A DNA stretch of 64,000 nucleotides from Timema cristinae (Eukaryota > Arthropoda > Insecta > Phasmatodea > Timematidae). Shown here one piece after another: positions 36,101-48,100 of this stretch. The stretch spans positions 106,286,821 to 106,350,820 of the forward strand of contig JBCFYV010009882.1 of NCBI GenBank assembly GCA_039000515.1. The letters are read 5' to 3'. The notes under the pieces were generated by a model. It did no database searches, was not told the origin of the DNA, and was given only the letters and a program-made list of their open reading frames with translations. Positions within the stretch are counted from its first letter, which is position 1. Each line of letters opens with the position of its first letter. Position numbers and translations under genes: made by a program.

Positions 36101-39100
36101 GGTTTTGACACTGGTTGACAAGGAGTCCAAGAGGCAAGGGGTAGGTCATATATAAGCTACTTCTGTGTAAGAATATATAGTAGTAACTTAAATCTACACA
36201 GCACACTGTACTCAAAACATGGAACGTGTAATGTTACAGAGAAATAATCGGTAGTTAAACTAAAACTGTATCATATAAAATTATATCTTCCATGCTGAAT
36301 ATAAAATCACTTTAATAAATCGGGTTCAACATTAAAGGTCTTATTTATTCAATTAAAATATCAGATTGTAAAACCGTAACGTAATAATTGGTGCTTGATC
36401 ACGGATTTATAAAAACCAATTATCTCACAATACTACTTTACTGCTTTAACTAGTGCTCGATCATGAGGAAATTATCAGCTAATTAAACGGTATCACCTCA
36501 TTCGGTGCCCATCGCTGACCCGTATCGTATTAATTGGCGCCCAACGTGGACCGATAAATTCAATAGCATAACACCTGTTTATCTGAATCATGACTATCCA
36601 AAATTTAGGTTTATCCAGGATACCTTTTTTAATTAAACAAAAAACCTTTACTACAAACTGAAAAGCTTTAATTACTATCATGTGGTGCAATTCTTTATTA
36701 TATACTATCAATAAATCTTTTATTTACATAAAACATTATGTTTGTTCAATTTTATACTTCCTTTACGGGGAAATGCTCCCCAAATTATGCTTTTCCTCAA
36801 TTTTGACCATTCAGATTGGACTATTCCCATCAAATCCATATGAATGAGTTTCTGGTGTACTTGATTTAGATCTAATGCACATAATCAAGATTGTTATTAG
36901 AATTTCTTTAAATATTTAATGATAAAAAATAAAATTAGGGCTCTAGATCTATCAAATATTATTTTTTATTGTAATGTATTTTTCGCTTATACAGTATCAA
37001 TGCTGGGCAGTTTCCCACTCTTTCTTCCCCTTGAGGCAGCCCTGATAAAAATTGTTCAATTAGTTTTACAATAAAACTCATTTTCTTATAAAGGTTTACA
37101 TTATTTGAAAGATTTCATGTTAATTTTTGTTTTGTAATTAAACTTTGAAGTAGACCTTAATTGCTTATAGGATTATTTATTCTATCTTTCAGCAAGTTTC
37201 TACCCATTGCTGTGCCACCTTCTTTCGATCTGTGTCGGAGTTATAAATTTACAAACTTACTTCAGTCTTACCATGTGGTATATTTTACTACTTGCATTTA
37301 TTGGCTACATAACACTATACCTGGTGTCCAGCTATTTGAAAAAACACAGAGGCCCTATCTTGGGAATAACGTGTTTCTCTTTCCTCATTTTTTGGTAAGT
37401 ATAAAAATAATTTTACAATTAAAAACGGTATTTGATTGAAATATTTTAATGGTATGATTAGTATTAAGGCATGCTCTGGTGTTGTTATTTCTCATCTTGC
37501 ACAGTTTCCATGCACCTGAAAAATTGGCAAAATACTGGGATTTTTTTCTTTTTGGAAAAATCAGGCCAAATGCAGAGAAATTCACAAATACTTAATTATT
37601 TATGAATTAGGGACATTGATTGAACTGCAAGATTTAAATAGTAAGGCATTCCATAGAAGAAAGAGCGAACTTAAGAAGTGAGCACACTTTTTATTTCCTC
37701 CACCAACCTTCCATTAGATCACATTACTTCTGCTTAGTCAATTTTATGAAAACTGAAATTACATTCTTCTATACTACTATCAAAAGTATCTGAAAAACCT
37801 AAAAAACACAGGAAATTATGTATAAAATAATAGTGACATCCTTGAGTTTGTTATGATATCTCCTTTATTTTGCCATAAAAAAGATCAATTTATTAATAGT
37901 ACTAGATAAATAATAACTAAATCCAGACTGGCGTAGTTAAGTGTGTAGTAGCATTCTTGGGCTTCAACCTGGTTTCAAAGTGGCAAAAAACTCCCTGGAA
38001 GGGATTTCCTCTCATTTCCTTTCCTAAGCAAAAGCAGTTTTATTTCTCTAATATTGTCTTTGCAAAAGTCACTTGTAGTATGTATACTAACACTAAAACA
38101 CATTAATAAATAATTGGTAGTCCCTATGATGCACCGCAATGACTTTTTCTCTCTTCTATTATATATTAAGACATTTGTTAAAAACCAGTAAGTAATACTT
38201 AGCACCGTGTCTTACTACCCGTTCAGGTTATACGCAAGTACTAATTACACTAATGGGTTAGAAATTGAGAAGGTCAAATACAGATGAAGTGAACCTGTAT
38301 TTGCATGAAGGGAGAGTGAAAAACCATTTAGGAACCCCTGCCCCCCAGTTCACCCGAGCAAGATTCTAACCTCGATCTCCCTGTCCTCGGTAGTCTAGCT
38401 TAACATGAAACCAGCGCATTAGCTAACTACACCACCGAGGTGGATAAAAACTAGTAAGATTTGTGAAATGAAATAATATACATTTTTGCAGAACACTCCA
38501 CCAAATAGCAGGAATGAATTAATATAAACTGTTACAGTAACTTTGATTAAAGAGGAAAATTTCTGTCCACCAATGAGCATAACATTCAATTTCATGTTTT
38601 AAAAATCTCCATTTTTTTATATATAACATTGAAAGGAGGATAGAAGGGTAAGGCCTACACACTCACCACAAAACTGTAGTCCTCAGAGTTCATCTTAACA
38701 AGTTTTCCTCTTCATGACTATTCTATGTGAAGTACTAGTTGCAGAGCCCATTATCGATAAAAGCCTCAGGAAATAACCTAGGCCTATGTCGTGCATTGTC
38801 TTTATACCCAAATAAGGATGTTGTCGAGGCTGTTACCATCCTTGATATTATAGTGATATTTATTGGTGATGATGATGATGATGATGTGGACCCGTGTATG
38901 CCCTACTGTTGGGCAGCAATATAACCATACCGAATTTTATGATTATGATGCGTGCATGCCTTACTACACACTTATTATCACATGGCTATGTTGATCTGAT
39001 TTTACGTTTCTCACTGTAGGATTACTGATTGGTTGATTGTCAAAATTAGTAGAGATTTAATGGTGTACACTATTTATTTTATTAGTTGTACTTTCAATAT

Positions 39101-42100
39101 TATAAAATTGACATTGATACAGTTTTTGCTCATTTACAAACTGACATGGAGAGTCAGAGATAGTGCAATTCAAAATTATGTTTTCTGTTTATTACTAGGT
39201 CTCTCTGTTTGGATGTATACGCACAAGCGGCTTATATATGACCTATCCCTTGCTTCTTGGACCCCTTGTCACCAGTGTTAAAACTAACTAATAGAAAAGT
39301 TCCTGGCAACATGATGTTGTGAAGGCTAGCTTCCTATTGGGTAGAGGGAGCCAGCATGTCACATAATTTTTCTAATACAACGGCGTTGACCTTTTAAAGA
39401 ATTTTTTTTTTAAACATGTATTGAAATTACTTCTGAAAATGCATGGTTCTCCATGGATGACATATTAAAAGGAAAATTTACATAAAGTTCTTTAAAGAAA
39501 AATGCACTTCATCCATAACTTTTTGAATATATGAGAGGGGTCCAAAACGGTATAATTACAATATCTAATAGAAATACTGGGAGGCTTCATTTTATTTGAT
39601 GAGGCGGTTTTGATAAAGACGAGTATAGCGGTTGCATTCATTACAGAGGAGGACAGCTATGGGGAATCTGCAAAGCGCTTCCAACCTTTCCTTGAGCCAG
39701 TGACAAAGAAATCTTTAGTTATTCAAATGTCTTACTTGTTCGAGGAGTTCTTGAATTATGAAGTCACTAAGTACGGGAATAAAGAAACGTATTGTAGGTG
39801 TAGAGAGTTTGCCCAATCGTTGCAGATACTGAATGTTTCTGCACAGCAGAGCGTTCCTCTTATACTGAATGGTTCTGCACAGTAGAGTGTTTCTCTTATA
39901 CTGAATGGTTCTGCACAGCAGAGCGTTTCTCTTATACTGAATGTTTCTGCACAGCAAAGCATTTCTCTTATACTGAATGGTTCTGCACAGCAAAGCATTT
40001 CTCTTATACAAGAATTCAAAGCTTCCCTTGATCAAAACAAATTAAAATCATTCCTACTGGGGTTTGTTGAGGACCATCAAAAGAAATTTAGGCACAATAA
40101 AGACCTCAATGTCAGATTGGCATGCGTGTTATCCTCAAATACTACTTTAGATTTGTAATAGAAAATGTACGATACTATTGAGTAAATTGCAATAATAACT
40201 TTGATTGCGTTTTACAAGTCCTAAATAATATTTAATTCTAAAAGATGTTTTACTGTCATATCTTTGAAGAGAATGGAATCAAATAGAGAGTTGAGCATTG
40301 TCTTATTCCAGCATTAATATCTTGGAAACACCCCAACTTAGATTTTTGCATATTTTTCATATCCTCAAGAAAGAGTCTGATTTTTCCCCCATTTTATAAA
40401 TAACATAGCTTTTTATTTTTGTTTGTCTATTTTCAGTGAATTTTATTTGGTTGAAGAAATGGAGTGGCACAAAATACGTGGAGCTCAAATGCTTCTTGTC
40501 ATGCGAATTATTTCAATTGCTTTTGATACTGACTTTGGCACTCTTGAACACATTCCATCTCCTTTTGAATTTATGGGCTACATATGCTGTTGTGGAACAT
40601 GCATCTTTGGTCCGTGGATACCATACAAAAACTACATTTCCCTGTGTGATAGAACTCCTTTGGTAAGTAGCTACATTTTTTGTTTGTAGGAAGCTCATTA
40701 GACAATGGGAATTGCTAATATTGGTTGAGTCTATGACATCTTATCAGGGAATGTTAACATTTGTGCGGGGAAAGATATCAAGTTGTAATGTTTCAGCCCG
40801 TTCCAGCAACACTGACCAGGTAAGGGAGTGATGTTCGCTTTACCTGGGCGTGTCATTATCTGACTCTCTGCCGAGCATATTCAGTGTTGTCAGTACAGAC
40901 TAAACAAGGGAGTTCAGCAAATAGACATTTCAAATATATATTTTCAACTATCTATTTGGATACATTAATAAAATTAATGAGTAGAGTTAGGTTTAAATAA
41001 CCAAATTAATTCAAAAGAATGGTATTTAAGTACAAACATGCCTTTATATCACTAAATACCTTACAGTTTTAAAATTAAAAAAATAAAATTATGATAAGCT
41101 AAAATAAACTCACTTTCAATTAGACTTTACACAAATTGTTGCAGTTCTGAGGTTACTGAAAATTAAAAGAAACACAGATCTAACCTACCTTAAACAAATT
41201 GTAACTTTTTAGCATGGTCACAACAGAAGATTTTAATATAAATGAAGTTTATTTTATTTAAAGATTCAGACTGTATTCCTCATAGGAAATATCCCAGGGT
41301 GAGGAGGCTATGTCCCTTAAAGAAATACAAGTAATAGTTATTTCAATCTTCAATTAGCACACCTAATATTTACGTAGAAAGCCAAGCTTTGAGGGAACTT
41401 TTTTGCATCATAGTTTTTCCAAGCAAATGTTCCTGCACTTCATTAAAAACAAACTCACTCTTGTCGCTTTAATTTGAGTCTGATCATCGATGTCCAAAAT
41501 GTGTGCCACATGTGGGAACATTGCTTTGTGGCAACTGCACAAAGAACATGATAAAAGTTGTTTGAATTTGTCAAACACAATCTCAAGACGATTATTACAC
41601 GACAACATGACGCACCTTGAAAACTCTCTTGTATTGAAGACAGTGTAAAGCTTCAGTTCACATCTCTGCCAAGGAGGTTGTACTTCACATTGTCGAGTTA
41701 TGACAAACACTATACACACCAGGGAGTCTACCATCTTGGAAAATCAGGGAAAACGAGAATTAGCCAGGAATTTGAAGGGATCAGGAAAAAACGGGAATAA
41801 CTCGGCAATTTGATAAATTACAATAAAAATATTAAATATAATCATTAAATTAGTAAATTACAATGGGTGACCTGGTGGTCTAAGGGTAATGGGTCAGACC
41901 TCTGTGCTGGTGGGTGAGGGGTTCTATCCTCGGTCCTGGCACAGATTTATCTGATTACCAAACCCTTCCTTCACCTCTGACAAGACGTGTATTAATCACA
42001 ACTTGTGAATGTGTGGAATGCCAGGCCTCCACCGTGGTTCGGATCCCACGTTAAACTGTAGGTCCTCCATTTCATTTCACTATCACCCTATCATTACACA

Positions 42101-45100
42101 TTAGCGTAAGTGCGTATAACCCGAATGGGTAGTAAGACGCGATGCTAATAATAATAAAAAATTACAATGTGATTCAAGCTGTCGTTTTTTGTTTGTGGCT
42201 GTGTAATATATTTTATAGTTCCTAGTAAAAAATGTTAATACAAATTTTAAAAACGTGTTTATTTAATCTTAAAACTTATTATTATCATCCAGAAAAACGA
42301 TAAATAGAAATACAGGGGAAGGGGAGGGCGAGTTAGAGGGATTTGACATACTTTTTGGTCGGGAATTTTAGGAAATGATCAGGGGAACTGAGGGAAAAGA
42401 TCGGGGATTTCATTGGTCAAGTTGAGTAGACACCATGACACACTGGCCAAAATGGTGGATGTGTTGGGCACCAGTTGTTAGCATTTTCATGCAACAAAGT
42501 ACAGAAAGTTCTCCTATAACACATGTTTTTACCACACATGGATAAAACCTAATAAATGGAATAAGTTTAGTTTTTTGATAATGAGCCCCAAGACAGCTAT
42601 TATGTGATTAGTCACTCTGGTGCCTTTACCACTCTTTACCACTCGTGCTGTAATCGCACCTGCTTTAGTCTGCCTCAGTTTATTTACAACTTAATTGCAA
42701 ATATACATGTTTTTGTTGTCACCATGTCTCAGGACATATTTAGTTGATTATGCCAATGTGTTAAAGATGAAAAAGTTTGAATTTATTTGAAAGTGTATCC
42801 ACATTTGTGTGGGAGAGGGTGGCAAACCAATTTAGGAAAAACCACCCTCTCTACACCCGACTGGTATTCGAACCCCGATCTCCTCATCAGTGGCAGTATA
42901 GTCTGTTAACGGAGTGATGCCTCAGACAATTCGACCACAGAAGAAGATACACAATTTTTATTCTATTAACAGTTTATTCTACTTTTTGTAATAAAGGTAT
43001 TATTCTGATATTTTAATTATTATTTTTTTATACAAACAACACAGTGTAGATAATATATAACAAAATTAACTATTACAAAATATGAAAGTAACGTGATTTG
43101 TTTGTAGGTCTGGTCATTATATACTACCCACCCTCCAAACCCATGTTTTCCCATTTAACTAATGTTTTATATAAAGCGATGATTTTTAGAATGCAACTGC
43201 CGGCTATTAGGATAACTTACTATTAACATATCTTTAATATCTGGCATTATCTGTGCTTCTCTCCTAGTGTGTTCATGTCCCACATTACAATAAAGAATAT
43301 TTTTTATTTCAGAGTTACAAGTTGTTTGTTAAAATAGCCGTCTGCCTGGTAATTTCATTCTTCTTCTTATCTCTGTCAACATGTTGGCTAAACTGGCTCA
43401 TTCCAGATGGATCCTGGAGGTAAGTTTTTTATTGTTTTCCTTACCACATCTCACTGTTTGGATTGTATACACAAACTAGGTGAAATGTTTGAAGCTTTTC
43501 CGGTTAATATGCGACTAAGAAGAAGTTTTAATGCTATTTACTTAACTGAAAAATCAGTTGAAACATTAAACCTGTGCATTGTACTTTTTATCACACCTTT
43601 CATTAATGAGTGAAGTTTAATCAAATTTAATGTGGGTATTTTTTTAAATGGTTCATTGCTATTATTTTTTGCCCCAATAAACTTATTTTTCTCTATCTGT
43701 GTTCATATTCATTATGAACCAAGATATCATTGAAATAGCTATAATTTAGAAATTTGAACATTTAGGTTCTAAAGAAATTACTGCACGTAATTAAAGATTT
43801 AATGTCACTTACAATCTTTTCAATTTCTGTTTTTAATAGGGAGATATTTACTATCTAAGACTCATTAGACTTGCTCTGTACTCTGTAGCCCTTTGTGTGA
43901 GAATACAAAAATTTTGATTACATAAACTTTAGAAATTCATGAGAAATTTTAACTACCCAAAATGTAACACTTTATTTGACTCTATGACATATTAATATTT
44001 ATTTTATTGGACTAATCTTGTTTTATGGCCAGATATTAAATCGTATTCACTCATCCCAGATCAAAATCATTCGGTTCTTTCTTATGTCCTATAATGTTGA
44101 AATTTGATCGTTCTTGATTCTCCTTTAAGGCATTTCAAGAAAGTTTTGAGTTATTTATAACTTTTTATTGTTGTTGTTGGGAAGCCACGTGTACTCTCTT
44201 GATTAACAAACTTTTGTTTTCAAATAAACTTTGGGGAAGATCTTGTTTAAGATTCCCATAACTATCATATTTACTAAGGTGTTAATGATTTCTTGTTATA
44301 ACCTTAATAAAGACATTTATGTTTTTATATAAAAATAAAACTGTTAGAAAGTTCCCCATCAATGAAAGGTTGTAAATTAAATCATTTGATATTTGACTCA
44401 AACGCTGCCTCACCTTGGTTTGAATTGAGATTGACACGAGACCAGGGTGTTGCAAATCAGCCATTTTCTTATAGTGCAAAGTGTTGTTTTCCAGATGGTG
44501 ATACTTCACTTAGAGTATAAACCATATTTAATTAAATTTAAACCCCTCTACTATTTAGGATGAATCGTAAAACATGTTTGCAGAGTTGTATAAACGTAGG
44601 GAATGAAACCATAATGCTGAAGAGTGTGTTGTATAGGTAAAAACAGCCACATCCAAAGTTGAAGATACATTTTAAAGATTTGAGGATTCAAATTTGGATT
44701 TGAAATTATACAGTGTCATACTTTGATCATGTTCAACTTTTACTCGGATCCAGTGTCATACTTTGATCATGTTCAACTTTTACTCGGATCCAGTGTCATG
44801 CTTTGGTAATGTTCAACTTTTACTCGGATCCAGTGTCATACTTTGATCATGTTCAACTTTTACTCGGATCCAGTGTCATACTTTGATCATGTTCAATTTT
44901 TGCTCGGATCCAGTGTCATACTTTGATCATGTTCAACTTTTACTCGGATCCAGTGTCATACTTTGATCATGTTCAATTTTTGCTCGGATCCAGTGTCATA
45001 CTTTGATCATGTTCAACTTTTACTCGGATCCAGTGTCATACTTTGATCATGTTCAACTTTTACTCGGATCCAGTGTCATACTTTGATCATGTTCAACTTT

Positions 45101-48100
45101 TACTCGGATCCAGTGTCATACTTTGATCATGTTCAACTTTTACTCGGATCCAGTGTCATACTTTAATCATGTTCAACTTTTACTCGGATCCAGTGTCATA
45201 CTTTGATCATGTTCAATTTTTGCTCGGATCCAATGTCATATTTTGATCATGTTCAACTTTTACTATGATCTATGGATCCCTTGTCAAGCATATACTCTTA
45301 TAAAAATTAGAGGATGATTGGGGAAAAACATAACAAGCTTTTTTTTATCCAAGCATTTTGATTGTTGTATATGAGCACCAGCATGCGATTTTAAGGCCTA
45401 ACTTAAATACTAACACACATAGCCATCCATCGCTATTACTTTTTTTATGTTAAGCTTAAATATTTTTTACATAATTTATTTTTTCAGTAATTTTCCAAAT
45501 TATTCAAGCATAAAGTCCCATATATTTTTCTTTGTGTTGTATGTGTTATTTATATGCCTCTTTACATTATGAAAAAAGAATATTTATGTAAATTTAAAAA
45601 CAATGTGTGACTTTGGCATTGTGAAGAAGTGGGAAGTGTGAAAAGTAAAAGTAGAAATGAAGAAAGAAGTGTGTTTGTTCTTATCTAGGCCTAACCTAAC
45701 TATCTTTTCAGGCAATATTTTATTTAAATTTCTTAGGAAATACTTTAAAACTTCAGTTGAAATTATGTTTTTAACTGTGCATTAATCTCATTTTACATTG
45801 TTGGCACATAAAAAGTCCAATAAAAATTGATAATAGTAAAAGTTGTATTATTAAATTGGTAAGTAAATGAATCATAAAGAGTTATAAAGGATCACTATTT
45901 ATTTTGAGGGTTAATCGAATAAGTGTTTAGAAACCGTTGAGTAAATAGTGTTAAAATGCACACATTCTACTGTTTTACTCTTTAGAGTCTAGAACTTCTG
46001 TCATTAAAAAAATAAAATAATTAAGGATCACCTGAGAGAGCCAAGCTGGAATTAAGACATGACCCATAAAAAAAATGTGTATGTTTGAATAAAATTAAAC
46101 AATAAAGGTACCTACACATTGTGTATAAAGTGTAATAAATGTCTATTAAATTTTGTGTAGATGTTTTAATTTACACAATTCCCTACCACAATATTATGTA
46201 AGTTTATTTTTGTTTTACTCTACAGGTGGCTTATAGCCTACAGGGACGCCTTTGCGTTCCGTTGCAGTCATTACTTTATCTCGTTCTTGTCAGAAGCATC
46301 GACCATGATCTCAGGGTTTGGAAATGATACTGACAGTATTTGGAGTTTTGCGGTGACAAGTCCATTGTCTATTGAGGCCCCTCGCTCGCTGGTAGAAGTG
46401 GTCATTTACTGGAATAGACCAATGCACTATTGGTTCAAAACCTGTAAGTGTTAGTAACAAAATATACTGTATAAACAGTGTTTTTATAAAAACAACAACT
46501 TATTTTACTCCTCAGACACAAATTAAAATTAAAATTATTATTATGGGGAAAAAATTGAATTTGTTTTTGTTCATATCTCATGAATCATTAATCAAACAAA
46601 CTTTTAAAACAATCATCTTATTTTAGTTCCTATTTTTTTATCACCTCGTCTTACTACCCATTTAAGTTATATGCATATTTATTAATTACGCAAAAGGTTT
46701 TAGGGATTATGAAGGTTGAATTTAGAGGATGTGTACCTGCATTTGCATGAAGGGAGAAAGGAAAACCATTTAGGAAAAACCACCCCTAGTACACCCGACA
46801 GGATTGAATCACGATCCCACTGTCTTCAGCATTCTAGTCCATTGTGAGGATAGTGCCTTAGACCATGTGGCCACCGAAGCGGGTATCTTTAGTTCCTCTT
46901 AGAAATATAAAGAGTTGCTGTTCACTCACTCAACACCATACTCGGTCACTAATTGTTTACACTAAGATGAAAAGTAGCTAAGTATTATTATTGTCAGCAC
47001 CGCGGCTTACTACCCATTCACACGTACGCTAATGTATAATGGTAGGGTGATTGTGAGATATTATGTCTACCATAAAATTCACAATAATAAATACAGAGCC
47101 ATATAAAAATCAAATTTGGTTTAATAGTACATACAGCACTTAAATTTGGTCAGCCTGTTTAAGTGACCACATGGTCTAAGGCACTATTTTCGAAATAGAC
47201 TAGACTGCCAAGGATGGAGAGATCAAGGTTTTATCCTAGTCGGGTGTACTGAAGGGTTTTTTCTTAAGTGTTTTCCCACTCTCCCTCCACACAAATGCTA
47301 ATACAAACCCTCTAAATTCAACCTTCCTAGTCCATAATACATTAGTGTAATTAGTACATAAGTGAATAAACCGAACAGGTGTTAAAAAATAGAAAAGTTA
47401 ATTTCATGTTTCAAAAGATAGTTCAATTAATATTATTTTCCGAGTGCACCCTTTAGAGAAGTATTTTTAAAGAGCTCATTTAGTAGTGCAAGGAGCCTAG
47501 GTCAATTTCTATTGATAAAAGACAATTGATTTGATTAACACTTTAAATACTACATTTCATTCTAAACCATTGTATTTTTCTTATGAATTATGCACTGCAC
47601 ACTATGTACTATTTACTATTAGCTAAATATTATGCATGAATATAAACCCAGGCTTGCAATAATAAATAAATAATAAATATGAAACATTTTAGCCATAAAT
47701 CTACACAAGGGCTCCTCGAGTGTACCTCCTGTCCATGTCACAGATTTTTTGAGTCGCTATTAAGTTGGTCCTTTTTACATTCATAATCTAACCCCTCAAA
47801 AAGGGTACCAGCACCAGCATTTTCCTGAAGTGAGGATTATGAAGGCCCGAAGGGAGGGGGGTGGGGAGAATCCTCTAGTGCTTTAGGGTTGACAATAGTT
47901 CTCCTGGGTCGAGGTTCGGTCTCATCACTTTACAGTATGATTGAAATATGACTAATGAAAGACTATTCATAATCACTTTTTTTTAATTGTATATCTTTCA
48001 GATGTGTTTCGTTCAACAAGACCATTAGGGAGTGTTGCCGCTGTTCTTTCAACATATATAGTCAGCATCCTTATGCATGGACTGAACTTCCAGTTGGCGG

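Noticed and set aside
41408..41734. 108-codon Cys-rich minus-strand ORF in porcupine intron 3
   Set aside because: No family resemblance, no splice or promoter signal, in AT-rich DNA where such ORFs occur by chance.
44711..45270. CRISPR-like array
   Set aside because: Units abut directly without unique spacers and the context is eukaryotic. It is a minisatellite.
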